Counted from the first letter of the stretch, positions 25,403 through 34,452 are shown. The stretch is DNA of 46,864 bases from UBA6168 sp964442355 (GCA_964442355.1 CAYTZS010000015.1:1-46864); one strand, 5' to 3'. A program made the numbers and translations. The notes: generated by a model not told the origin, from the sequence alone.

Positions 25403-26950
25403 TCAATGGTTTAAATTCTTGCCCCTATTTTCTAATCGAACACCACCACGATAGGGCGAAAAAGCTCCTCCATTGGAATCAGCTACCAAAGCAGCGACTT
25501 TCTCAGTCACCCATTTGCGGTCTGCAATCAAAAAACCAGGTATTTGCAGTTTCTCATTGAGTTTTTTTGCCATTTTTTGTTTGTTGGGAGAAATGAGCTG
25601 CTTCATCAAATCTACAAAATTGTTGTGCAGGGTTTTATGCGATGAGGTGAGGTGGCGGCTTCGGTGCACAAACATCTTGTGGGCATTGAGGCGGTCGTTC
25701 AGCAGAGTTGAGTAGGGGTCACTCTCGTAGAGTATCTGTATTTCAAGCTTTCGAGCCATCAACTTAAGGTTGAAATCCTTGAAGTGGTTACGTGCCTCAA
25801 CCTTCTTTATCTCGAGGAAAGCCTTGTCGAGCGCCAAACCTGCTTCATGAAAGTTTTTTTGGTTGAAATGCATCACCGATTTGATAAAAAAATAGGAAGA
25901 TTCTTGGCATTCGCAACCTATGATACTATAACGGTGCGATTCCAATACATCTTCGCCCCAGGTGCCTTCGTTTTCACCCACTGCTATGCTGACAATATTG
26001 AGCAGGGTGTTGTGCAAAATTTTACCATTATCATATATAAGACCTTGGCTAAGATGCGACTTGTAAAGGTCGAACAGCACCTTACGGAACGCTGCCTGAC
26101 CGTGGTTGATTTTCTCAAGGCAAAAATGCCTTGCTATCGTTGCCAAAAATTGGCTGGTTTGGAAATTGATGTCACCTACTACTGTATTGAACAGGGTGTT
26201 AAATCGTTGAAAAACTGCTTCAGATGTTTGTGCATTCAAAAGTTCAAAGCCAAAACATAGCAATTCTACTAAGGGATTCCGGTAATCAGAGGCTTTGGCG
26301 AAGCCCAGCAGCCGCATGGATAAATTATCGTATTGCGCAAATTCAAGCGAAGTCAACTTGGCTTGATGTGCCAAACGGAGGGCAAGTTCCAAGCCCTGCA
26401 CAAGGTTATACTGGATGAAACTATCGGCAGTAACAGGAAGGTTTAGGTCATTCTGGAGGTCATTGTGGATTGAACGATGGTCGTATATTTCCTTCTCGAT
26501 TTGGAATTGCTGGAACTGTGTACTTGCCGAAAGTGCCGATGGTTGCTTTTTCAATTCCCGCCTAGCCTGGTCAATGGTTGCCTCAAAGCGTTGGCCAAGG
26601 CGGCGCTCACGGTAAAATCGAGCCATTTCAAGCCTTTGCCCAGTCGCCCCATTCCGTTGCCTCACCTGTTGCCATGCGATTAGCTCACGCACACAATCCA
26701 TTAGCGCTGACATTACATTTTCCAGCAACGCTTTGTTGTACGGCTTGTCTGGATAAATTGAATTAAATGCTTCCTCGTAAGAAATTGGTTGTTCGAATCC
26801 TCTTTGTTGAAAGAAAAAGTATAGTTCGGCACATTTCGATGCCAATCGGGATGGGTTGAACAAAGGAGAAAGCAAAGCTTTTTTGAGTTGGCTTTGTTCA
26901 TCTTGCGTCAGTGCTCCAAGTGTCTCGCATAGTAGGGTTTCGTTCATCAT
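25403..26950 (-). CDS. Hypothetical protein, all-helical (515 aa)
   Basis: No family recognised. The protein has no signal peptide or clear transmembrane helix and looks helical throughout, with repeated Leu/Ala/aromatic-rich amphipathic segments (KALLSPLFNPSRLASKCAEL, YNLVQGLELALRLAHQAKL, KSVMHFNQKNFHEAGLALDK) reminiscent of degenerate TPR units in the middle part. The C-terminal tail is Gly/Asn/Arg-rich and probably disordered. GC content is lower than in the kdp genes. A -7 box (TACCTTTC on the minus strand, 26982-26975) lies 25 bp upstream of the ATG at 26950. Divergent from the small lipoprotein gene at 27062. Confidence 0.7.
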   Translation of the reverse strand: MMNETLLCETLGALTQDEQSQLKKALLSPLFNPSRLASKCAELYFFFQQRGFEQPISYEEAFNSIYPDKPYNKALLENVMSALMDCVRELIAWQQVRQRNGATGQRLEMARFYRERRLGQRFEATIDQARRELKKQPSALSASTQFQQFQIEKEIYDHRSIHNDLQNDLNLPVTADSFIQYNLVQGLELALRLAHQAKLTSLEFAQYDNLSMRLLGFAKASDYRNPLVELLCFGFELLNAQTSEAVFQRFNTLFNTVVGDINFQTSQFLATIARHFCLEKINHGQAAFRKVLFDLYKSHLSQGLIYDNGKILHNTLLNIVSIAVGENEGTWGEDVLESHRYSIIGCECQESSYFFIKSVMHFNQKNFHEAGLALDKAFLEIKKVEARNHFKDFNLKLMARKLEIQILYESDPYSTLLNDRLNAHKMFVHRSRHLTSSHKTLHNNFVDLMKQLISPNKQKMAKKLNEKLQIPGFLIADRKWVTEKVAALVADSNGGAFSPYRGGVRLENRGKNLNH

Positions 26951-27015
26951 GCTATTGGTGGCGTTTCACAGGTGGAAAGGTAAGGAGTGTGTATGAAACC
27001 CTAAAAAAAATGTTA

Positions 27016-27047
27016 TTGAACTCAGGCACTTGGTATTCTTAATTTTG
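27016..27047 (+). promoter_or_regulatory. Bacteroidota promoter for small lipoprotein gene
   Basis: TTG at 27016-27018 (-33) and TAATTTTG at 27040-27047 (-7), 21 bp apart, 14 bp before the ATG at 27062. The leader would be about 8 nt. Confidence 0.5.
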
Positions 27048-27061
27048 TCAAAAACATCAAC

Positions 27062-27493
27062 ATGAATAAAACTAAAATCAACTTAGCCATTTATGCACTT
27101 GTATTGACCTGCCTGACTTTTTCTTGCGAAGAATGCACCAATACCTCAGGCACTAACAAACCACAGAACGCACCAAGGGAGCTATCCTCGACCTGCGACA
27201 CGGTCACAAACGTGAAATTTTTCAACACCCTACCCGGCAATGGCGACATAATATGGGAAGTACGTTGGAACGATGATAGTGGTACAACCAACACCTACTC
27301 TGTCATGCTATTTGATAAAAGTCAATCTGTAGAAACGCCGATTCAATCTTGGGTAGTGACTGAGAAACTAAAGTCTCTCGGTTTGCTTGATGGCAGCTCA
27401 GTTGTCGAAGCCCCCAACCATTTGGTCAAGATTCAAACTATATGCGATGGGCTATCTTCAGGAATCGTTGTTGAAGATGTAATTATAAAATAG
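27062..27493 (+). CDS. Small lipoprotein of unknown function (143 aa)
   Basis: Predicted lipoprotein with signal sequence ending CLTFSCEECTN, lipid-accepting Cys22, and a mature part of about 120 residues with alternating beta-strand character (DIIWEVRWNDDSGTTNTYSV, LVKIQTICDGLSSGIVVEDV). It contains a few Cys residues that could pair. I do not recognise a family. A strong promoter sits directly upstream. The following gene at 27630 is on the same strand, 136 bp downstream, but nothing else ties the two together. Confidence 0.65.
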   Translation: MNKTKINLAIYALVLTCLTFSCEECTNTSGTNKPQNAPRELSSTCDTVTNVKFFNTLPGNGDIIWEVRWNDDSGTTNTYSVMLFDKSQSVETPIQSWVVTEKLKSLGLLDGSSVVEAPNHLVKIQTICDGLSSGIVVEDVIIK

Positions 27494-27629
27494 GGATAAT
27501 AATGCCTCTCCGCTAACATCGGCGCATCCACACTGTAAATAATTTTCTTAACCTTAATGCCAAGAGAAAGCTTTGCGGGTTCTCGACAAACCAGTAATGC
27601 CACATGCTTGGCCATAAAATTCTTTTGCC

Positions 27630-28076
27630 ATGATTAGAATTCAAAATTTGGACTTACGGCTTCTGGCTGGTCCAGCTATCAACACAGTAAGAGTAACTGT
27701 CAATTACAATGTTGTGTTTGACCAGATTGACCGTCTGTTCTTCTCCAACGGAGTAACCTACAGGGAGAGGATTGAAATCCTAGGAAGAGATGGGGTGTCA
27801 TTTGAAGTACTGACTAGAAGGGACTTTCCATCAACAGGTTGGACTATGGGCATTGGCCAGCAATCCCTAACCCGTAGTCGCACCTTCAATGTATCTCGTG
27901 GCGTACTTGATGAGGATACGCTGCCAGGCAATCTTTTTGACAATGATGAAATTAGGTGTCGGGTGATAATTACTGCCAACAACCCGCCACTGACCACCGG
28001 CACTAGCGTCAGCACCACAACCGTGGATGACATACTTATTGGAGACGCTCTGGTATTTCAAAATAATGGTGGCTGA
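27630..28076 (+). CDS. Hypothetical beta-rich protein (148 aa)
   Basis: A 148-residue protein without signal peptide, predicted mostly beta (INTVRVTVNYNVVFDQIDRL, SFEVLTRRDFPS, IRCRVIITANNPP) and ending in a Gly/Asn tail. The sequence looks like one immunoglobulin- or fibronectin-like sandwich, but no family is recognised. It is followed by a good terminator at 28143. AT content is higher than the window average, as for its upstream neighbour. Confidence 0.6.
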   Translation: MIRIQNLDLRLLAGPAINTVRVTVNYNVVFDQIDRLFFSNGVTYRERIEILGRDGVSFEVLTRRDFPSTGWTMGIGQQSLTRSRTFNVSRGVLDEDTLPGNLFDNDEIRCRVIITANNPPLTTGTSVSTTTVDDILIGDALVFQNNGG

Positions 28077-28142
28077 ATAGCTCTTTTTGCTATTGGTTAC
28101 ATTGTTGAAATGTTTCCATCAATAGACTACTAACCCAATATA

Positions 28143-28180
28143 CAGCGGGCAAACTCGATTTGCCTGCTGTTTTGTTTTTA
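28143..28180 (+). terminator. Rho-independent terminator
   Basis: Stem CAGCGGGCAAA (28143-28153) with TTTGCCTGCTG (28159-28169), one G-U-type mismatch and a 5-nt loop, followed by TTTTGTTTTT. It closes the 27630 transcription unit. Confidence 0.85.
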
Positions 28181-28351
28181 ACAGCATTGAACTAAATTTC
28201 AAACCTATCGAAGCAGGATATCCACCTGCTTTATCATTTGAAAAAATAAGATGCCTCTATTTTGATTTTTTGGAAAATTAAGGCTTAGGTTTTCAAAAAT
28301 CACTTCCTTTGGCCTTTTCAAACTAACACATCAAAACAAGCACTTCCACCA

Positions 28352-29887
28352 ATGAAGAACCCACTACTCACCTTCTTTTTTTGCTGCTTCGCAATGGCCG
28401 GAAACAGCCAAGCTACTATTACCCTCAACGCCGACCTCGGCCAGCACACCATCAGCCGACAGATTTACGGTCACTTCTCCGAGCACCTCGGCGCCTGCAT
28501 CTATGGCGGCATTTATGTGGGCGACAAAAGCACCATCCCCAACAAGGAGGGCGTGCGCAACGACGTGGTGGAGGCGCTCCGCAAAATGAAAATCCCCAAC
28601 CTGCGCTGGCCCGGCGGCTGCTTCGCCGACACCTACCACTGGAAAGACGGCATTGGCCCGAAAGCTGAACGCCCCTCGATGGTCAACGTCTGGTGGGGCG
28701 GCGTCACCGAGGACAACAGCTTCGGCACCCACGACTTCCTCAACCTCTGCGAATCGCTCGGTGCCGAGCCGTACCTGAGCGCAAATGTTGGCAGCGGCAC
28801 GGTGCAGGAGGTCGTCGAATGGACCCGCTACACCACCCACCCCGGCGGTGACCCGATGGCCGATTTGCGCAAAAAAAATGGCCGTGAAAAGCCGTGGAAG
28901 GTAAAATACTGGGGCCTCGGCAACGAAGCCTGGGGCTGTGGCGGCAACATGACTGCCGAGTATTACGCCAATGTTTACAGGCAGTATGCCACGTTCATGT
29001 CCGACTGGTCGAACTCTGGTGGCCTGTTCCGCATCGCCTCTGGTGCCAATTCCGGCGACTACAACTGGACGGAGGTGCTCATGCGGGACATCCCCCACAA
29101 CATGCTCGAAGGCGTGGCGCTGCACCACTATTCGGTCATTGACTGGAACGCCAAAGGTCCCGCCACGGGCTTCACCGAGGAGCAATATTTCACGATTATG
29201 AAGCGGGCTTTGATGATGGAGGAACTCGTGACCCGCCACTCGACCATCATGGACAAATACGATCCGAAGAAGAAAGTGGCCCTCGTGGTGGACGAATGGG
29301 GCGGCTGGTACGATGTGGAACCCGGCACGAACGGTGCTTTTTTGTTCCAGCAAAACACCATGCGAGACGCCGTTTTGGCGGGCGCTACGCTCAATATTTT
29401 CAACAACCACGCCGACCGGGTGCGCATGGCGAACATCGCCCAAATCGTGAACGTGCTACAAGCCGTCATCCTCACCGACGGCCCAAAAATGCTGCTGACG
29501 CCGACCTACCACGTCATGGAAATGTACAGCGTTCACCAAGATGCAACGCTGTTACCCATCACGCTGCAAACGGCTGATTATCAATTTGGTAAGGAGAAAT
29601 TGCCCGCAGTCTCTGCCTCGGCATCTAAGGACAAGAACGGTGCAATTCACGTCAGCCTGACGAATATTGACGCCAACAAGGCGCTGGAAGTGACTATCAA
29701 TTTACGGGGAACATCAGCCAGTTCGGTGAGCGGTCGGGTGCTTGCCTCCGGCAAAGTGCAGGACTACAACAGCTTCGACCAGCCGGAGAAGGTGAAGCCT
29801 GCTGCGTTCACGGATGCTACGCTGAAAAACGGGGTGCTGACGGTGAAAATGCCTGCGGCTTCGGTGGTGGTGCTGGCGGTGAAATAA
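28352..29887 (+). CDS. Alpha-L-arabinofuranosidase, GH51
   Basis: Exported glycoside hydrolase of 511 residues (signal peptide to about residue 20, ending AMAGNSQ). It releases arabinose from arabinan, arabinoxylan or arabinogalactan side chains. GH51 motifs are complete: IYGHFSEHLGACIYGGI (38-54), LRWPGGCFADTYHWKDGIGP (84-103), acid/base Glu192 in GLGNEAWGCGG and nucleophile Glu315 in VVDEWGGWYD. The C-terminal beta-sandwich (from about 400) has KDKNGAIHVSLTNIDANKAL. A hybrid two-component regulator gene follows 18 bp downstream on the same strand, so it probably controls this enzyme. No SusC/SusD pair is in the window. Confidence 0.95.
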   Translation: MKNPLLTFFFCCFAMAGNSQATITLNADLGQHTISRQIYGHFSEHLGACIYGGIYVGDKSTIPNKEGVRNDVVEALRKMKIPNLRWPGGCFADTYHWKDGIGPKAERPSMVNVWWGGVTEDNSFGTHDFLNLCESLGAEPYLSANVGSGTVQEVVEWTRYTTHPGGDPMADLRKKNGREKPWKVKYWGLGNEAWGCGGNMTAEYYANVYRQYATFMSDWSNSGGLFRIASGANSGDYNWTEVLMRDIPHNMLEGVALHHYSVIDWNAKGPATGFTEEQYFTIMKRALMMEELVTRHSTIMDKYDPKKKVALVVDEWGGWYDVEPGTNGAFLFQQNTMRDAVLAGATLNIFNNHADRVRMANIAQIVNVLQAVILTDGPKMLLTPTYHVMEMYSVHQDATLLPITLQTADYQFGKEKLPAVSASASKDKNGAIHVSLTNIDANKALEVTINLRGTSASSVSGRVLASGKVQDYNSFDQPEKVKPAAFTDATLKNGVLTVKMPAASVVVLAVK

Positions 29888-29905
29888 TTTCTTGAGGCCC
29901 TTGAA

Positions 29906-32900
29906 ATGGTCATTCAAATAAATCATAGGCGGTTGGGGAGTACAAGAACATTTAGATGCCTCTTTTTGTGTATTCAATTGCTAACAGGATGGAATACCCT
30001 GCTTAGTGGTCAGGAATATATTTTCCAAGTAGCGGATTACGGGATGGAAGAGGGACTCTCACATACAGATGTGCAGTGTATCCACCAAGACCGGGAAGGG
30101 TTCATGTGGATCGGCACGAACTATGGCTTGAACCGATTTGATGGCTACCGTTTCAAATGGTTTACACAAGAAAAACACGGCTTACATACCAATGCTGTTA
30201 ACCACATCTTGGAAGATGACAAAGGTTGGCTATGGCTGATCAATACTGGTTTCTGTACATCCTGGGAGGTAAGGGCCATAGATATTTTGAATCCGGTAAC
30301 GGAACAAGTTGTCTCTTTCGAGGAAAAGTTTGGAACAGAACTCCCCTTTGCCCCTTCCGATATCAACAGTTTTTGTGCCTCCGATGAAGGCCGACTTGCG
30401 TTTGTGACCAAACAAAAAAAGCTCTGGGTATATTCAAGCGCTGATGGATTTGAATCGCACAACCTCGGCATTTATCCGCTCTCCGTGGAGTTTTTCTCCA
30501 AGCACAATACCATCTGGTGCCATACGAGTAAAACGGTTGACAAGCTCCGGGACTTAATCGTTGAAATTGACTTTACGGGAAGGGTTGTGCAACGCTATGA
30601 ACATGAATTTCCATTCCAACACAATTTTATTGCCGGGATAGACAAGGGCGACAACCTTTGGTACCTTTCAAGATACTGGGAGCACAAAAGGTTTGAAAAA
30701 AAACAAAAGGGCAGGATTTTCAAAATTGACCCATCGGGGGTAGAGCATGCTTTTTTATTGGAGGACTCGGCATTGCCAGATGGGGCCGTCAACCTCGACC
30801 TACCCTTAATCGGTAACGAGTATGGTTTTTGGTTGAACCCCAAAAAAGATAATTTTTGGTTATACAGCAAGGGCAGCTTTCTGGGTTTTCATCCCGCTTC
30901 GGGTTGGAGCCAGGAATTGGCAGTAACCCATAAAGACTTGGCCCATCCCAACGTAGTTTTTTTTGACAAAGCTGGAAAAACATGGGTGGGGACTACTTTT
31001 GGGTTGTATGTCATAGACCTGAACCCAAACCCTTTTCGGAGCCTGGCTTATGACCCCACAAAAGAAAGCCTTTTAGCCTTCCGGGGAATCACACAGGATA
31101 AGCAAAACACCTTATGGGCTTGTATTGACCGGGGGAGCGGTTGGTTGGGCCGTTTTAAAACTAACGGTGGTGCTTACGAAACTGAAATTATCGGTTCTGA
31201 AAAAGCAGCATGGGGAAGGGGATACAAGTATGGAATTTTTTCGGATGAAATTGGCAATATATGGTTTGGTTCGGGACAGGAAAATATCATCACCAAGTAC
31301 CATCCTGGAAATAACAGCCTCCAACATTTTCCTTATCAGATTCCAGGTAATGGGCAAGTCAACATCTGGTCGTTTTATGAAGATAAAAATGGTATTCTCT
31401 GGTTTGGCACTGATAACGGTGTAATCGGCTATATCGGCGCTGACAATTCGGTTGCTCTATTGCCAAAAATGGAAAACATAAGTGCAAAGGGTGGTTGTAT
31501 TTATCAATTTTTTGAAGATGCGACCGGGCGGGTATGGCTTTGCACAGATGATGGGCTTTATCAATTGGACGTGGAAAGGAAATCCGCCATGCCCCATCAT
31601 CCGGAAGGATTCAATTTTTTGAAGTCAGGAATTTTCCACGCCCATGCAGATGCCGACGGGTCATTCTGGCTCGGGTCAAATGGCTTGGGGCTTTTTAAGT
31701 GGAACCCCGAATCGGGAGCGTACCATCGGTTTACCAAAGCGGACGGCCTCTCGGACAATACCATATATGCCGTTTATGAAGATGATTCCGGCAATCTTTG
31801 GCTACCTACAAATTACGGCATCAATCAATTCAACAAAACAAGTTTCCGATCAAAAGCCTTTCTGGAAAAAGATGGTGTTTCCGGCCATGAGTTCAATCGG
31901 ATTTCCCATTACCAAGGCAAGGATGGCAGGCTTTATTTTGGGGGTATCAATGGTCTTACGACCTTCCATCCAAAAGACATCGCCAATGAGCACTCAACAG
32001 CTAGCCAGCCTTTGGTTATTACCGAATTTCAACAATTTGACGGCGAGCAAAACAAATTGGTAGAACGCACTGCCAGCCTTCGGAATAGCCGGAAAATTAC
32101 CATGCTCCCCAGCGACCGCTATTTCCGACTGGAATTCGCTTTGCTTGAATACAATAATTTAGGAACTGTTCAATATGCCTACCGCATCGAAGGCATTGAT
32201 AAGGAATGGACCTTCCAAAAGGAAAACTCGATTCAGCTCAGTCGTTTGCCTTATGGCAAACATATATTAAGGGTAAAAGGACAAGGCGCCGATGGCCAAT
32301 GGTCAACCAACGAATTATCCATTGCCGTCGAGGTTCTAAAACCTTTTTATTTGCAAACGTGGTTTCTGGTGCTTTGCGGTGCTTTTCTGCTCATTAGCGG
32401 ACCGGCTTTTTATATAATGCGAACGAACCAGTTAAAAAAGCAAAAGCAGCAACTTGAAATGGAAATCGTTCGACGGACAGTGACCATCAGGGAACAGGCC
32501 GAAGAATTGAAATCCCTGGAAAAACTCAAGTCCCGCTTCTTTGCCAACGTGAGCCACGAGCTGCGCACCCCGCTGTCGTTGATGATTGGGCCGCTGGACA
32601 GCATTTTGAAAAAGGAAAGGGACCGCCCGGAGAAGGAGCAGCGGCTGCTCGAATTTGTGCGGAACAACAGCCAGCACCTGCTCAAGCTGGTCAACGAGAT
32701 TTTGGATTTGTCAAAATTGGAGACGGGGCGGATGGAACTGAAGGAGGAGGCCGTGAACCTTCACGATTTTTTGCAGCCCATCGTGTCCCAGTTCAGTTCC
32801 TTCGGCGACAGCGAATCGGTCAAAATGCAGTTCGATTTCCAAGCCGACCCCGGCCTGAACATTTTGCTGGATGCGAACAAGTTTGAAAAAATCGTCCACA

Positions 32901-34195
32901 ATTTCCTCTCGAACGCCATCAAGTTTTCCCCGGCAGGGGCTGTCGTAAAATTGAAAGTGGAAGCAACCGACGGCAGCCTCCTTGTCAGCGTGACCGACCA
33001 AGGCCCTGGCATCCACCCCGATGATTTGCCGCATATTTTCGACCGTTTTTACCAGTCCAAACGGCTGGAAGCCCCGACTCAGGGCGGCACCGGCATCGGC
33101 CTCTCGCTGGCTGCCGAACTGGCAGAACTGCTGGGCGGGAAGATTTGGGCGGAGAGTGAATGGGGCAAAGGAAGTGTTTTTTATTTCCGGTTCCCGATGA
33201 AGCTAGGTGGCAGTGAACAGTCGGCAGTTACCCATCACCCATCACCAGCCACCAATCACGAATCACCAGTCACCAATCCCAAATCACCAATCCCAAATCA
33301 CCAGTCACCAATCCCAAATCACCAGTCACCAAAACCCACCATCCTCATCGTCGAAGACAACCCCGAATTGCGCTCGTACATGAAGTTGCTTTTGGAGGAC
33401 GAGTACCACGTCATCACCGCCGAAAACGGCAAGGCAGCCTGGGAAATTTTGAATGGAAAATTGAAAATGGAGAATGGAGAATTAGCCGAAACACCAAAAT
33501 TCTCCATTCTCCATTCTCCATTCTCCATTGACCTCATCATCTCCGACCTCATGATGCCCGTGATGGACGGTTTCCAGTTGCTGGAAAAAATAAAATCGCA
33601 CGAGACCCTGCGCCACCTTCCCGTCATCATGCTCACCGCTAGGGCCGACGTGCGGGTGAAATTGCGGGCGCTCCGCATCGGCGTGGACGATTACCTGACC
33701 AAGCCCTTCGTGGAGGAGGAACTGCAAGTCCGCATCAAAAACCTGCTGAACAACTACCGGGAACGGGTGAAGGCATTGGCAGAAGGCCCCTCCCCAGACC
33801 TCCCCCAAGGAGAGGGAGGCACGGCCGTCTCCTCCCCCTTTGGGGGAGGTCGGGAGGGGGTTAACATGGCCGCCACCGATACGGACTGGCTGGAACAGGT
33901 GGAGGCCGTTTTTTCAAAAATATTGTCTGATTCTCAATTCAAAATTGACTGGGTGGCGGGCCAAATGCACCTCAGCGAACGCCAGTTCGACCGCCGCCTG
34001 AAACAACTCACCGGGCTGACGCCCAACAACTACCTCCGGGAAATGCGCCTGCAACGGGCCAAGGATTTCCTCCACGAGGGCAAATACGCCTCGGTGAAGG
34101 AGGTCGGTTTTGCCGTCGGCTTTTCCAACACAAAGTATTTTTCCGGCCTGTTCCAGGAGCGGTTTGGCGTGCTGCCTTCGGCGTACCATTCCTGA
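29906..34195 (+). CDS. Hybrid two-component system regulator (HTCS)
   Basis: A one-protein sensor and transcription factor, 1429 residues. In order: a signal anchor near 17-36, a periplasmic two-component beta-propeller of repeated Reg_prop units (REGFMWIGTNYGLNRFDGY is the first) to about 720, and a Y_Y_Y domain (about 735-810). Then come a transmembrane helix (814-838), HisKA with His884 in ANVSHELRTPLSLM, HATPase (FLSNAIKFSP, TDQGPGI, GIGLSLAAELAE), a receiver (Glu1150/Asp1151, Asp1214, Lys1266) and a C-terminal AraC-type HTH from about 1352. These proteins sense oligosaccharides and control adjacent carbohydrate genes. Three DNA repeat elements lie in frame: in the HATPase-receiver linker, inside the receiver and in the receiver-HTH linker. 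Base composition changes near 32530: the sensor half is AT-richer than the kinase half. Confidence 0.95.
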   Translation: MVIQINHRRLGSTRTFRCLFLCIQLLTGWNTLLSGQEYIFQVADYGMEEGLSHTDVQCIHQDREGFMWIGTNYGLNRFDGYRFKWFTQEKHGLHTNAVNHILEDDKGWLWLINTGFCTSWEVRAIDILNPVTEQVVSFEEKFGTELPFAPSDINSFCASDEGRLAFVTKQKKLWVYSSADGFESHNLGIYPLSVEFFSKHNTIWCHTSKTVDKLRDLIVEIDFTGRVVQRYEHEFPFQHNFIAGIDKGDNLWYLSRYWEHKRFEKKQKGRIFKIDPSGVEHAFLLEDSALPDGAVNLDLPLIGNEYGFWLNPKKDNFWLYSKGSFLGFHPASGWSQELAVTHKDLAHPNVVFFDKAGKTWVGTTFGLYVIDLNPNPFRSLAYDPTKESLLAFRGITQDKQNTLWACIDRGSGWLGRFKTNGGAYETEIIGSEKAAWGRGYKYGIFSDEIGNIWFGSGQENIITKYHPGNNSLQHFPYQIPGNGQVNIWSFYEDKNGILWFGTDNGVIGYIGADNSVALLPKMENISAKGGCIYQFFEDATGRVWLCTDDGLYQLDVERKSAMPHHPEGFNFLKSGIFHAHADADGSFWLGSNGLGLFKWNPESGAYHRFTKADGLSDNTIYAVYEDDSGNLWLPTNYGINQFNKTSFRSKAFLEKDGVSGHEFNRISHYQGKDGRLYFGGINGLTTFHPKDIANEHSTASQPLVITEFQQFDGEQNKLVERTASLRNSRKITMLPSDRYFRLEFALLEYNNLGTVQYAYRIEGIDKEWTFQKENSIQLSRLPYGKHILRVKGQGADGQWSTNELSIAVEVLKPFYLQTWFLVLCGAFLLISGPAFYIMRTNQLKKQKQQLEMEIVRRTVTIREQAEELKSLEKLKSRFFANVSHELRTPLSLMIGPLDSILKKERDRPEKEQRLLEFVRNNSQHLLKLVNEILDLSKLETGRMELKEEAVNLHDFLQPIVSQFSSFGDSESVKMQFDFQADPGLNILLDANKFEKIVHNFLSNAIKFSPAGAVVKLKVEATDGSLLVSVTDQGPGIHPDDLPHIFDRFYQSKRLEAPTQGGTGIGLSLAAELAELLGGKIWAESEWGKGSVFYFRFPMKLGGSEQSAVTHHPSPATNHESPVTNPKSPIPNHQSPIPNHQSPKPTILIVEDNPELRSYMKLLLEDEYHVITAENGKAAWEILNGKLKMENGELAETPKFSILHSPFSIDLIISDLMMPVMDGFQLLEKIKSHETLRHLPVIMLTARADVRVKLRALRIGVDDYLTKPFVEEELQVRIKNLLNNYRERVKALAEGPSPDLPQGEGGTAVSSPFGGGREGVNMAATDTDWLEQVEAVFSKILSDSQFKIDWVAGQMHLSERQFDRRLKQLTGLTPNNYLREMRLQRAKDFLHEGKYASVKEVGFAVGFSNTKYFSGLFQERFGVLPSAYHS
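33207..33330. repeat. In-frame heptamer array in HTCS linker
   Basis: About 14 tandem 7-mers of ACCAATC/ACCAGTC/CCAAATC type encode a His/Pro/Ser/Asn-rich linker (about residues 1101-1142, with NHQSPIPNHQSP) between HATPase and receiver. It begins with GGCAGTGAACAGTCGGCAGT, the word family also found at 8694. Confidence 0.9.
33450..33530. repeat. In-frame palindromic heptamer element inside the HTCS receiver
   Basis: The left arm (33451-33483) has AATGGAG/AATTGAA 7-mers. The right arm (33499-33529) has four TTCTCCA words and pairs with it. It encodes about residues 1183-1208 between helix 2 and strand 3 of the receiver, where about five residues are normal, so the domain carries an insertion of roughly 20 residues. 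Confidence 0.9.
33786..33860. repeat. In-frame G/C-rich palindrome between HTCS receiver and HTH
   Basis: The left arm (33786-33819, containing GACCTCCCCCAAGG) pairs with 33831-33860 (containing CTTTGGGGGAGGTC). It encodes a Gly/Pro/Ser linker (SPDLPQGEGGTAVSSPFGGG). The arm sequence is a type of intergenic repeat I recall as widespread in Bacteroidota. Confidence 0.85.
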
Positions 34196-34232
34196 TTCAA
34201 AACGCCCTTCCTTTTCAGGTTTCTGGCCAAAA

Positions 34233-34291
34233 ATGTCTGTTTTGTCCCCCCAAGATGTCTGTTTTGTACCCCATGGCCCGCCTCATCTTTG
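34233..34291 (+). promoter_or_regulatory. Operator direct repeats and promoter, copy A
   Basis: ATGTCTGTTTTGT occurs at 34233-34245 and 34255-34267, exactly 22 bp apart (two helical turns). The TTTG of the second repeat (34263-34266) lies 17 bp from a -7-like CATCTTTG (34284-34291) and could serve as the -33 element. Tandem direct repeats overlapping -33 are typical of AraC-type activators; the HTCS gene with an AraC HTH ends 38 bp upstream. Confidence 0.6.
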
Positions 34292-34327
34292 TCCCATTCA
34301 TTTCACGGAAACAAAATTGAAAACAAC

Positions 34328-34432
34328 ATGAACGACCTGATTATCCTCCTCCTTTCCATCATCACCTTGGTGCTGTTGCACTGGCCGGAGAAGACGGAAA
34401 ACAAAAACCAGCAAATCTCCTCGACCAAATAA
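34328..34432 (+). CDS. 34-residue membrane micro-protein, copy A
   Basis: The frame begins MNDLIILLLSIITLVLLHW and continues PEKTENKNQQISSTK before TAA: one hydrophobic helix (4-18) and a polar tail. A near-identical frame of the same length lies at 36116. The two differ by conservative or tail changes (N2D, V15A, N27D, I30T, T33N, K34E), with no frameshift or stop. It sits about 30 nt downstream of the predicted transcription start and ends 20 bp before a hairpin. Function unknown; a leader peptide or a small membrane protein are both possible. Confidence 0.6.
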   Translation: MNDLIILLLSIITLVLLHWPEKTENKNQQISSTK

Positions 34433-34452
34433 CCCCACCAACCAATAAACCA

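Noticed and set aside
28364..29443. Antisense frame across the GH51 gene (359 codons)
   Set aside because: Shadow of a conserved enzyme gene; the composition (many Val, His and Arg) is typical of reverse-frame reading.
33207..33330. Possible CRISPR-like array from regular repeats
   Set aside because: Units are adjacent 7-mers without spacers and lie inside an intact reading frame.
34328..34432. Micro-ORF read as a KdpF-like subunit
   Set aside because: It is a single-helix peptide of similar size, but there is no kdpA nearby, and the WPEKTEN tail and module context differ from KdpF.
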